From Oikopleura dioica (Eukaryota > Chordata > Appendicularia > Copelata > Oikopleuridae): a stretch of 64,000 bases of DNA. The translations under genes and the position numbers were made by a program. The stretch is taken from the NCBI GenBank assembly GCA_907165135.1, contig OU015570.1, forward strand, positions 1,054,001 to 1,118,000, read 5' to 3'. The stretch's first letter is position 1; each line of letters begins with the position of its first letter. A model generated the notes under the pieces. That model searched no databases. It saw only the letters and a program-made list of their open reading frames with translations, and was not told the DNA's origin. Of the stretch, positions 53,548 through 63,989 are shown piece by piece.

Positions 53548-55147
53548 AGATTTATAAAAAATGAAAACACATTTTGCATGAAGACTTTGCTCGACCCCCT
53601 CCCAGATGGTCATTCAAAAAAGATGACTTATATGAAACGTTCTAGCCAAGCACATACCGCTTTTCTTTCTCTCCGCCAATCAAGGGCAAAGTTTAGTCCG
53701 TTTCGGGAATTTTCGCGGTGAAAAAACAAGTAATATGGCAAATATCCCAACGATATGAATGGTCTCCATTTGCCCAAGATTTTCTTATGCCCAACTTGGG
53801 TTACCGGCGATGTGAATTAACATAAATTGATGGATCCAATGACAAGTAAAATGGCAAGTTTGGCAATGCAAGTACTTGCCTTGCCTTGTTTTGCCAAAGG
53901 AATTGTTCAGGCAAGTTGATGGCAAGTTAATCGCCGGTAACCCAAGTTGGGCATAAGAAAATCTGGAGGGGGAGAATGGCGTTACCAAAAAATTTTTCGT
54001 AACCGTTACCAAAATTTTGGTAACCGTTTCCAAAATTGGTAACCGTTACCAATATTTTTTCGTTTTCTTTTAAGCGAAAAACCAGAGAATGGCGTTACCA
54101 AAATTTGTAACGGTTACCAAAAATTGGTACCGGTTACCAAATGTAAGCTTCTCTCAAAATCAGGCGCGGAGCGCATTCAACCTTTAATTTCGGGATTTCT
54201 TTGATAAAGGACCTTTTAAATTGTCCGGATACCCTCGGTTCGCCGGGATATCCTCGGTTTGCCGGGATTTGGGCCAAAAAGTGTGTGATGGTGAAAATAA
54301 TTCGAGAAAATGAGTCTAGGACGAGCCTGTAATCGTTCATTAAATACTTTTTATAAATAAATGTTAGGGTTAGGGGCACTGGGCAAAATGACAGAACAAA
54401 CTCACCCGAGGGGGATAGGCTAGGGTTAGTTAGGGTTACTGAAGGTAACCCTAAGTAACCCTAGACTAGACCCCGGCATCTTAGGCCCGAAGGGGCGGAG
54501 CCCCGAGGTAAGGGACACTTGGATTTGATAATTTCAAAAAAATTCTTTTTATTTCTTTTTTATTTTATTAAAAAATTAGGACCAAAAAGTACCGGCGAAC
54601 TGAGGATGAGGGGAAAATCCCGGCGAATCGAGGGTCATCCGTTTTTCTTTAATAAGGGTTAGTGTGTAACGAATTCGGGACTTTAGCCATTTCTGCGATC
54701 TCAGATCGCCGATCTGGCATAATTGAAATGATAAAAAACAACAAAGCCCGAGTTCTAGAGACATTTTTTCTTATTTTTTCCATTTTTGCAATATAGAATT
54801 TTCCGGAGAATGGCGTTACCAATTTTGGTAACGGTTACCAATTTTAGTAACGGTTACCAATTTTTGGTAACGGTTACCAATTTTGGTAACGCCATTCTCC
54901 TACTACCGAAAATCTTGGGCAAATGGAGACTATTCATATCGTTGGGATATTTGCCATATTTCTTGGTTTTTTACCGCGAAAATTCCCGAAACGGACTAAA
55001 CTTTGCCCTTGATTGACGGAGAGAAAGAAAAGCGGTATCCGTTTGGCTAGAACGTTTCATTTTAGTCATCTTTCTTTTGAATTATCATCTGGGAGGGGGT
55101 CGAGCAAAGTCTTCATGCAAAATGTGTTTCCATTTTATAAAAATCTT
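53548..55147. repeat. Large inverted repeat with nested MITEs
   Basis: Arms 53548-53786 and about 54906-55147 are inverted copies of each other. Nested in the left half is a MITE with ends TTTTCTTATGCCCAACTTGG (about 53776-53966). The centre holds sequence bounded by GGAGAATGGCGTTACC and its inverse, with palindromic GGTAACGGTTACCAA units at 53990-54140 and 54806-54899. Telomere-like GGGTTAG/CTAACCC fragments lie at 54365-54470. Confidence 0.65.
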
Positions 55148-55500
55148 GCATCAAAAATTTGCATCAAAATAGACCCAAATTATGGTCTTTCTGACCATTT
55201 TTAGCTATTTTGAAGCGTTTAAATCATCTAAAATAACTTTATTTTGATAAAAATGACTTAGAACAAGCAAAAAATTGAATAAAATTCATCAAAAACGTGA
55301 AAATCATGCCCAAATTCGAAAATTTCGAAACTTTGCTTTTTGAAGAGGAAGCTTGGCTACCCGGCAAAAAAACTCAAAATTTGGCCGCTTTTTCGGAAAT
55401 TTGGATCTGAAAACCGGCCAATTTTTGAGTTTTCACTGTAATCCACACGGTTACCATTAATAAACCAATCGTAAACAGTGGATTAGAAATTGCAGTTCAA

Positions 55501-55704
55501 ATGGAGCAAGAAAATGCCAGCGAAGGTTCTAATAATGAAACAATTTTCGAAGATGCTGTAGACGACGGTCCAGATCAAATTGATGAAAGCATTAGACAGA
55601 CTGAAGACGAAGTAAATCGGACATTCAGTGAAAACCCGCTGTTTCATGAAGAAGAAACATTTACGCGACCGAGACCAAGAAGCTACCAAGTCACCATTGA
55701 CTGA
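55501..55704 (+). CDS. Acidic N-terminal gag-like ORF of third gypsy element
   Basis: 68 acidic residues from the first ATG after an AT-rich leader, ending shortly before the MITE at 55727. It precedes the capsid-like frame, so it may be the original start of gag, now separated by the MITE and by a frame difference. No motif. Confidence 0.4.
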   Translation: MEQENASEGSNNETIFEDAVDDGPDQIDESIRQTEDEVNRTFSENPLFHEEETFTRPRPRSYQVTID

Positions 55705-55726
55705 TAAAGAAAAATGTCAGCTTATA

Positions 55727-56118
55727 CAGTGTAAACTCAAAAATTGGCCGGTTTTCAGATCCAAATTTCCGAAAAAAGCAGCCAAATTTTGAGTTTTTGC
55801 CGGGTAGCCAAGCTTCCTCTTCGAAAAGCTAAGTTTCGAAATTTTCGAATTTGGGCATGATTTTCACGTTTTTGATGAATTTTATTCAATTTTTTGCTTG
55901 TTCTAAGTCATTTTATCAAAATAAAGTTATTTTAGATGATTTAAACGCTTCGAAATAGCTAAAAATGGTCAGAAAGACCATAATTTGGGTCTATTTTGAT
56001 GCAAATTTTTATATTTTTGAAAAAGCGGCTAATTCTTGAGTCTTTTAAGATTCAAAATTCAGCCAATTTCGATCAAAACCGGCCAAATTTAGAGTAGGCA
56101 AATTTTGAGTTTTCACTG
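55727..56118. mobile_element. Tc1-like MITE inserted in the gag region
   Basis: Starts CAGTGTAAACTCAAAAATTGG and ends with the inverse GAGTTTTCACTG, flanked by TA on both sides (55725-55726, 56119-56120). Same family as 42741-43126. A second partial copy lies at about 55140-55441, in front of the gag ORF. Confidence 0.8.
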
Positions 56119-56120
56119 TA

Positions 56121-56990
56121 TTGAAAAATATCCCGACGAAGTCATTAGGACCGATATTGGAGTTCTTCAGCAAAACAACGAATCGAAATTATGAAGACCT
56201 TCTATCTGTACTCGAAGACGAGTTACAAATTGATGAAGCTGAAGCGAGCATGTCCCTTGCCAATCTCAAGTTCGAGGAGTCTCGCGACAAGGACCTCAAG
56301 CGATTCTTTGAGAAGATTATGAAGTTGACGAAAATCAAATATCCGAATTTGGACAAAGAAGGTCTTCTCACCACGAGTATGGAAAATTTTGAAAAACTTA
56401 TTCCAAATTACGTGAAAAATTCGGAAAATTGGGGACTCGACGTTTACAATGACAGTGATCCGATGAGAAGAGTCCAGCTTGCAAACCGACTGTACAACCT
56501 TCACAAAAGCAAGCGATCAGTTAACACATTTTCGGACACCAAACAAAAGGGCATCCAAAAAGTGGCCCTTCTTCCCAATCAAAGTGTTTGAATTGTGGCA
56601 AAAAGGGCCATATTCGTCCAGAATGCCGTCTACTCCCAGAATGCCATAATTGCGGTAAAAGAGGACATTTTATAAAGGAATGTCGAAGTATGGCTAAAGG
56701 TCATCAATCTAGAGGAGGTCATTCGAATTCTTTCCGCGGAACTGGCCGAGGAAACTTCCAGAATCAACGACAGGAACAAGGCCGCTAGCAGTATCAAAGC
56801 CAGCAGAGTTCCCGAGGAAACTTTAGACCTAATGGGCAAAACCGAAACTGCTTCAACTGTAATTCACCAAATCACTGGGCCAAAGACTGTCCTCGACCTC
56901 GGCGCCAAGTTAATAATATGAACTTGGGCAACTCTCAACCTCAACGTCATGAAATGAGAAACACGCAGTTCATTCAAATCGACAACTAAA
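56121..56990 (+). pseudogene. Gag of third gypsy element with three zinc knuckles
   Basis: The capsid-like helical part (56121-56591) is followed, in another frame, by a nucleocapsid with three CCHC boxes: CLNCGKKGHIRPEC, CHNCGKRGHFIKEC and CFNCNSPNHWAKDC (last near 56850-56895). The second frame has an in-frame TAG at 56786-56788. Zinc knuckles package the element's RNA. The frame change and stop mean that this copy is damaged unless recoded. Confidence 0.75.
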
Positions 56991-57013
56991 AACCCTGCTA
57001 AGATTTTGTATAT

Positions 57014-57823
57014 ATGCTGCCGCTCATTTCGATCACGCTAGTCCAATACGATTCTGACGAGACTGAAAAAACTGTCGAATTATCGAACGTTTTGGTGGAT
57101 ACCGGAGCAGAAACAAGTCTTGTAGCATCCGATGACATTCCACTGAATTTTATAACTGAAGATTCTCCGCCTACCACCCTTTCCAACGCGATAGAAAGTA
57201 ATTTTGCTAGATGCTCAAGACAAATCATCTGTAATATTCGTCTGCCTGAGAAGAACATTGAAATTTCAAATTGCAAACTGCTCGTTCTTGAGAATTCTTC
57301 GCAGTTGGCATTTGGTGCGATTTTAGCAATAAACATCCTTTCCAAAGTTCAAATTCTAATTGGCAATTGTGACAACATTCTTCAGGTGAACCGCACAAGA
57401 ATTTCACAACCACTCGAACTTATCATCTCTCCAAATGGAAACAAATCAGGTCTGACACTCAAGGATAACACCTATCTTTTCCCTGGTGAACTCAACAAAA
57501 CTGTTTACGTGAACATTTCGAGTCCAAGTGGACAGATCTTCTCTATCAGTGATACGATCCGAACAGTTTCACGCCTGGAAGATAACTGTATATTGGTAGA
57601 GAACAAAATTTTCCGTGAGCAATGGACCCATGTCAAGTTGAGCAATCACTCTTCCAGGGACGTTTTTATCGAAGCCGGAAGTTTGATTGCGACAGTTTAC
57701 CACCCTCAAGATCCCGAAGAATGCTTACTCAATACACTTGTAAGTGTCAAAGACATCTCAGATGCGGAAAAGATCGTTCATCAAAAAGATCTTAAAAATG
57801 GTATGACCAACGGAATGAACTGA
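57014..57823 (+). CDS. Aspartic protease of third gypsy element
   Basis: 269 residues. The active site is LVDTGAETSLVAS near residues 30-45, with a second conserved Ile/Leu-rich strand (LAFGAILAINIL). The C-terminal half extends beyond a usual protease and may be a linker to RT. The RT frame is already open upstream of this stop in another phase (from about 57795), consistent with a protease-pol frame shift. Confidence 0.75.
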   Translation: MLPLISITLVQYDSDETEKTVELSNVLVDTGAETSLVASDDIPLNFITEDSPPTTLSNAIESNFARCSRQIICNIRLPEKNIEISNCKLLVLENSSQLAFGAILAINILSKVQILIGNCDNILQVNRTRISQPLELIISPNGNKSGLTLKDNTYLFPGELNKTVYVNISSPSGQIFSISDTIRTVSRLEDNCILVENKIFREQWTHVKLSNHSSRDVFIEAGSLIATVYHPQDPEECLLNTLVSVKDISDAEKIVHQKDLKNGMTNGMN

Positions 57824-57861
57824 CAAAGCAGATCTCCGTCGACAAGGAGATTGACGAAAAA

Positions 57862-59328
57862 GTGTTAGAAGCACCATCAATCCGCCGCGAACGATTGCGC
57901 GCTATACTGAACAAGTTTTCTTGGAGCTACGCAAGAAACTCTTCCGACAACGGTCTTTCACAGAAATATCTCGCAGAACTGAAACTTGTTGGCGATCATG
58001 CCACATTCTCCCCGCCTTATCCTATCAAAACTGAACTTATCGAGATAATCGAGGATAAACTAACGGAAATGGAAAATGGCTACATCGTGGAAGAAACTTG
58101 TTCAGCGTTCAACAGTCCCGTTCTCTTCATCATGAAACCTAACGGTTCTTTATGCTGCGTAAATAACTACTCAAGTGGTAGCGACTCTATTAATTCCAGA
58201 ATCATAATGCCGCGTTTTCCGACCGTAAACATCAGAGTTCTACTGCAACTGACTGGAAACAACATCACCGCACTGAAGTCAAAAAGGCCAAACGAAAAAG
58301 TCCTATTTTCGTCATTTGATCTTGCCAACGCATTCTACTGTCTTTCGTTGCGAGAATCAAGCCGAACGTGTACATCCTTTCTCTACAGTCGTCGACAATT
58401 GCAATATTGCCGGCTGGCGCAAGGTTTATCAAGCTCACCGTCAATCTTCGCCGCCTTTATCCACAAATGCTTCACCGGATTATCATCAGAAGAAAAAGGG
58501 TACTATACGATCAACTACCAAGACGACTTAGCGGTTATCGCTTCAGAAAATGCAATGGCTGACGCAATCGAAGCAGTACTGACGAGATGCAGAGAAAACA
58601 ACCTTGTTGTCCGTCTCCCAAAATGCGAATTTTACAAATCAAGTCTCTCATTTCTTGGTTATGTCTTGTCTGAAGATGGAATCAATGTTCCCGAGAAACG
58701 AATCAAAACTTTACTCGAACTGCCAATTCCAACTAATCAAAGAGAGACGCAAAAGTTTCAAGGCAGCTTCATGTACTATCTACGACAAACACCGGAACTT
58801 TCAGCTCTTCTCAGCCCGCTGTCCAAACAGATTGCTATGAAAAAACACTACGTTCTCACAGAAGAGATAAAGAAAAACATACTTCTACTGCGTGAAAACA
58901 TCAAGAATGGATTGCAAACATGCCATTTAGAATACAACTGCCGAAATCCAAACCGAAAAATCTTCATTTGCGCGGATACAGCCTTGACTAAAACTGGCGG
59001 AGTCATAGGCAACGTTACCATTGAAGACGGTCATCTTTATGATATCAAAATTGCAGCCTACTGTTCGAAGCAACTCACCGATCAGGAAACCCTGTTGAGC
59101 AGTCGCGCTCGCGAACTGATCGGACTGCAAGCAGCACTCCGAGCGTTCAAGGACATGGTCCCGCTAACGGAAGAGCTTATCCTGTTTACTGACCATAGAA
59201 GCTTGGAAGGGTGCATCCACAGCTCTGGTCTACGAGGCAATGGTGGAACGAGAGTACGAAGTGCATACGCCGACTTGGTCGAATTTCCGAGAGCTAGAGT
59301 CTTTTTATTCCAAATACTACTGATCTGA
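57862..59328 (+). CDS. RT and RNase H of third gypsy element
   Basis: 488 residues. The frame is open upstream of 57862 without an ATG. RT motifs: SSFDLANAFYCL (first Asp), LAQGLSSSPSIFA, catalytic YQDD in INYQDDLAVIA, and the thumb LPKCEFYKSSLSFLGYVLSE typical of Ty3/gypsy. RNase H: FICADTALTKTGG, LLSSRARELIGLQ (Glu) and LFTDHRSLEG (Asp). Fully open. Copies the element RNA into DNA and removes the RNA strand. Confidence 0.88.
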   Translation: MLEAPSIRRERLRAILNKFSWSYARNSSDNGLSQKYLAELKLVGDHATFSPPYPIKTELIEIIEDKLTEMENGYIVEETCSAFNSPVLFIMKPNGSLCCVNNYSSGSDSINSRIIMPRFPTVNIRVLLQLTGNNITALKSKRPNEKVLFSSFDLANAFYCLSLRESSRTCTSFLYSRRQLQYCRLAQGLSSSPSIFAAFIHKCFTGLSSEEKGYYTINYQDDLAVIASENAMADAIEAVLTRCRENNLVVRLPKCEFYKSSLSFLGYVLSEDGINVPEKRIKTLLELPIPTNQRETQKFQGSFMYYLRQTPELSALLSPLSKQIAMKKHYVLTEEIKKNILLLRENIKNGLQTCHLEYNCRNPNRKIFICADTALTKTGGVIGNVTIEDGHLYDIKIAAYCSKQLTDQETLLSSRARELIGLQAALRAFKDMVPLTEELILFTDHRSLEGCIHSSGLRGNGGTRVRSAYADLVEFPRARVFLFQILLI

Positions 59329-59452
59329 TAAAATGTTGTGATTCAATCTCGCGATTTGACATTAGCAGCAGCGAATTGAACCCACAAGTTTTTACCCAAA
59401 AGAGTACCGAAAAGCCGCGGAACGCGAAAAAATTAAACCAGAAGAAAAGTCA

Positions 59453-60601
59453 ATGAAGAAAAGTCAAGTTAACGCTGTCAAATTGCGTAAAAAAGTTGAA
59501 GAAGTCGATTATTCGAAAATTGTTTGGGAGCAGCTGGCCAGCAAATTCTCCACAATTCACGAAAAACTCGAAGATAATGAAGAAATTGAAGTTAATGGGA
59601 AAATGTACACCAAACGGGATAATGGTCTGTATTTAAAACGAAAGAAGGACGTCTCCTTCTTGTCATTCCGAAAGATCTCGGATACAATCTACTTGAAACT
59701 CTCCACGTAAGAGGTGCACACTGTGGCACTAAAAATAGCAGAAGCTCTTTCTGAATTGATCACGGACGTCGGTGGTCAAGGACAACTCACCCTAGTTTCA
59801 GACAACGGTCCTGAATTCACCGGAAAATGCACCGAAAATGTACTCGCCTCAATGAATGTCCGACATTGCTACATCAGCCCTACGAACAGTAGGGCGAATA
59901 TCGTCGAACGATTTCATGCAGAATTGCGAAAAATCTTACGAACATCGGACATCAACGCTAAAAATGCAAAACACAAAATTGATTTGAGTTTCTCAATCTA
60001 CAACAACCGTCCATCAGAAGCACTTGGTTATAGAACTTATTATCCAAACCAGTGTCTAAGTAACATTGATCCTCCGAAATATTTTTGTCTTTACAGTCCG
60101 AGCGATCCGGAAATCGAGCCAGAATATGGGTCACACGTCACCGATCTGAGAATGATGCAAGGAATCGTCGCTAGAAATCATTTGGAAAATTTTTTATCAA
60201 AGCCCGTCAACGACCAAGACATTTACGATGAAGGCGACATTTGTGTTCTCCGCGAATCAAGCTTAATCGGTCATTCGAAGAGTAACGAAGGACCTTTTAT
60301 CGTCAAAAAGAAAGAACAAAACAACAATGTCGTCAAAAGCCTCGTTACTGGACGAATGTATCAACGGAACACAAGATTTCTTTCGAAAATTTATCTCACT
60401 GAAGATGATCAAAAGAAACTGATAATTGATGATTCAATTATCTTTGACGCAAAAACACGTGTAATCGGGCCAAAAGCCTTAGATAGGGTAAAGGGAATTT
60501 TAGACATTACTTTCAAAAAGCCTGTAAAGAATCAAGAAAACATCAGCGATCCAAAAACGACTGAAAACACGAGAAAATACAATCTGAGGCCGCGGAAATG
60601 A
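59453..60601 (+). pseudogene. Integrase of third gypsy element, internally deleted
   Basis: The first part (59453-59710) is the tether and N-terminal region. Beyond about 59705 the sequence jumps to the integrase core at LTLVSDNGPEFTG (second catalytic Asp) and NIVERFHAELR (catalytic Glu), then a C-terminal domain ending in YNLRPRK. The zinc-binding HHCC domain is mostly gone and the first catalytic Asp is absent, so integration activity is not expected. The stop at 60599-60601 overlaps the env ATG as ATGA. Confidence 0.75.
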
Positions 60602-62773
60602 GGCTCGGAATGCTCCTGGCTATCAACGCGCTGCTTCACTGTTTCTTCATATTCCCATTTTACCCATCCACAAAAGCATCATCTAGCATCTCAAATGTCA
60701 CCTCGACAAACGGAGTCATCACATACCAAATTCCAGGAGAACAAGTTTACCTTGTTCAGAGTGAAACTCCATCGAATCTTTCATTCACGTTTTCCGCACC
60801 AATTATTCCGGAAAAATCATGGCCTTCTTGCTCTTCAAGAAATAGAAGTATTACTACAATGGCAAGAAACTACGTAGAAAAATTGATGGAAAAGTGGTTG
60901 AAACTAGACATCGAAGTTCCTCTTGGTCCAAACAAAATTACAGTCACGATTCAGAAAGTCATCCTGCCCGAAGAAGTCAAACATAGACTGAATTTTGAAG
61001 TTGAATTTGTATTTCCAAACGAAAAAAGACTCTCGCTTAAAAACACTGAATTTTCGCAATTTCATTTCAAACAATGCGCTCCTTTGAAAAATTTGCATGT
61101 CATTCGAATAATGTCCATCGAAAAATTCAACAGCGTTATCTTCAAAACAAATGCTTTCGACAATTAACGAGACGAATGTTTATGGAAATCGAACAAAGGT
61201 TCAGTAACATCGCAAATTCTGGATCGCGTGGGCCTAACAAAAATTACAACTATGCCCACAAAATCTACCTCTCTATCTGTCAAGTTCGTCGGTCCAACAG
61301 TCATCAATGCTGATCATAAAAACGAAACAAAATCCTGCTTATCACTCCGAATCGAAGAAATTTTTCTGCTTTATGATGAATCGCTGGATGAAACAGTTAG
61401 CGAATTCGACGAAAAACCGATCATTACGACCAAAGCAACAACAAAATCAGTAATTGAATCTGTTAGCACCGAAAAGACAACAACAGCGACCAACGAAGCA
61501 GATTCTGAAGGAAATATTCTTGGTATAATCACCCAATTTGGATCAAGTCTGTTCAACGACCTAGGAGAAAGTCGCGCAATTGCAACCGCGAACAAACTCT
61601 GGCTTAACACTTTCCACTCAAAAAATGACACTTATTTGCCGTATTTGAAGAACCAGACATTACACTCGCTGCTAGAAAACGTTTATCGAAACGGAAGTGT
61701 AAGACACAAGATTCGGTTGCCAGAACACTCCTGTTCTGATGCATTTGAATTGCAAACAATCATCGAACTGTCAAAACCTATTCACACGATTGGAATTTCT
61801 TTAGATGTCTCAGAAAGCACGAAGGATTGGCTCGAACACCACAAGACAACCTATCTTGATATCTTAGAGTTGTACAAATTGAAGGCAAAACAAATACGGC
61901 TGAATAAAAACTACATGGATAAATATTTGGAAGATTCGCTGACAATTCGAAGGCAAACACCTTATGTCGTTCAATGTCGCACCCATCTCAAAGATTATAT
62001 TGAAGTTAATTGTGAAGTCCCTAGCGGCTTCTTTTGCCTCGACTGTCTCGAACGATATTTTCTATTATTCTCGATCAGACTTAGCAAAAACAACTGCGAA
62101 ACCTTCAAAACTTTTCTCGCCGAACATGGAACTACAAAATACCACGTCAAGTATCAAATGGTGCCACCTCACAGAAAGCCAAGAAGCCGTCGAAGGCGTC
62201 AAGCTCAAATTCTAGCTTCCGTTGGTGTCCCGATACTGCTGTCCGGAGCGACAAGCTTTGTTACAAACAAAATCATGGACAGGAAGCAGAATGAAAAAAT
62301 CTAAAATAAGCGGAAAACCGTCCAGATGTCGTCGCTTCAGCAAAAAGATCAAACACAACTCGTACAATCTGACATTCAAAAAATTGATTTCGAATTCGAT
62401 CATATCTACGAGACAGTGAACAAAGTAACTGAAAGGCAATGCAATTGGAAAATTTGCAAATCGAACAAGTTTCTTTTAGCCAGAAATGTATTCTGAACTC
62501 GAAAAAACCGAGGATCTTGTTTATCCCGAGCTATCGGAAATCTACAGAAAAGTAAAACCGCTATCATTCTACATCATGGCGATTTGTACCGTAATATCAG
62601 TCGCAATGATATTGTTCTTTCTCTTCAAATACATCCATCAAATGAAAAAGAAAATTTTCAATCGTTTCAGAAGTCAAGAAAATCAATATCACGAAAATCA
62701 ACCACTTGCGCCACAAACATCAACAAGAAATCGAAGTCGTTCTTCTAGAAGCTTTCGCCAATACAACCTCTAA
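60598..62773 (+). pseudogene. Envelope glycoprotein of third gypsy element (broken)
   Basis: Starts at 60598 with a hydrophobic signal peptide (about residues 1-28). One frame continues, past an in-frame TAA (61165-61167), to 62304. It includes N-glycosylation-type sites and several Cys, then a polybasic RSRRRR site near 62180-62200, which fits furin cleavage, followed by a hydrophobic Gly/Ala-rich segment like a fusion peptide. After frame changes (about 62300-62480) a transmembrane anchor (YIMAICTVISVAMILFFLF, about 62570-62630) and a basic tail end at 62773. The order signal-SU-furin-fusion-TM identifies an errantivirus-like env. It is not intact. Confidence 0.7.
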
Positions 62774-62789
62774 ACCAGCATCATATACA

Positions 62790-63245
62790 ACTCTTCTCTT
62801 CCGCCGCGCTCAACATTCTTGCCCGCTACGCCACGCTCACCAATTTTCACACCTCGTCGCTACCATCAACTCCGCTGGCGCGCAGCGCCTGCCACAACGC
62901 CACGTTCGTCCCTTACTACTCCGTCGCGCGACTCGATGTCCAACTTCACACATTGCCGCGCCCGGCGCGCGCAGAGCCTGCCAGAGTCAACGCCACTTTC
63001 TTCACTTACTACTCCGTCGGGCCACTCGATGTCCAACTTCACACCTTGCCGCGCCCGACGCGCGCAGCGCCTGCCCCAACGTCACTTTCGTCACTTACCA
63101 CTCCGTCGCGCCCGCCGCTGTCCAACTTCACACCTTGCCGCGCCCAGCGCGCGCAGCGCCTGCCTTACCTCCGCTTTCGTCACTTACCACTCCGTCGCGG
63201 CACTCGCCATCCAACTTGACACCTCGCCGCTGCTCCGCGCAGTCA
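62790..63245. repeat. GC-rich tandem repeat, about 90-bp unit
   Basis: At least four to five imperfect units containing GTCCAACTTCACACCTTGCC, TCACTTACCACTCCGTCGCG and GCGCGCAGCGCCTGCC, with spacing of 93 and 90 bp between the unit starts at 62938, 63031 and 63120. It directly follows the env gene and is far more GC-rich than its surroundings. Open in several frames simply because of base composition. Confidence 0.75.
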
Positions 63246-63602
63246 AAAAATGTACAATTTTCTAAAAGAAAAATTATGACGTCACCAACATTCCTCGGCT
63301 GCAGAAAAGCAAGGTTTATGGTTTTTATTTTGGAAAACATAAAAATTCCTCAATTAAAGAAAAGTGTTATATTTGGATTCACAGCAAAAGAAAAAATGTC
63401 AGTAACTCAATCAGAACAATCAAGCAAAATATGCAAGAACTTGTCTTCGAATTTCAGACGAGTATTCATTCTGTAGCTCGTCAGACCAAGCTTGAACGAA
63501 AGTACGATGATACACCAACTAGCGATCTCGGAAGAAAGAATAGTCGTCCAGAAGCTCGCTGTGCTGAGGCATCCAGAGGGTTGGAGAGCAGGCGTCACCT
63601 AG

Positions 63603-63989
63603 TCAAAGAAGCTCTTGACAAACTTGGTCTTGGCAGAATTCATAGAGAATCCAACGAAAACGTCTTGTAAAGCCGCAGTCGAATTGCGGAGTCATGGTTT
63701 CAAGTACTGTATAAGTTTCCGCATAAAAACCGATGTAAGCGCCCACTGGTTCTCCCCAACGAAGCCGATACGACGCTGCGCCGACAATCTCTTCGCCATC
63801 GTCAAGACCTCCAGTTTCAGCAAAAATCCGAGCAACACGTCCGAGTCTTCGATTCCACTCTTGAAGAGTTTCTGGCTCGTTGAAATTTTCCATAACAAAT
63901 CGTAGATCATTCATTATCAACAAACAGCGATGATACTGAAGTACTCTGACACTTGAACTCTTGAGGAATTTGCTTACCTTCTGGATCAC
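63603..63989 (-). CDS. Possible spliced gene fragment at right edge
   Basis: A frame of about 110 codons (63935-63603) with well-mixed amino-acid composition, preceded by an intron of 42 nt (GTAAGC donor at 63977, TACTTCAG acceptor at 63936) and a short upstream exon running off the window. No family recognised. It could be host sequence or another element's exon. Confidence 0.35.
   Translation of the reverse strand: MIQKVSKFLKSSSVRVLQYHRCLLIMNDLRFVMENFNEPETLQEWNRRLGRVARIFAETGGLDDGEEIVGAASYRLRWGEPVGAYIGFYAETYTVLETMTPQFDCGFTRRFRWILYEFCQDQVCQELL

Noticed and set aside
54360-54475. Interstitial telomere from TTAGGG-like repeats
   Set aside because: Only scattered, imperfect units in both orientations; no array long enough to call a telomere relic.
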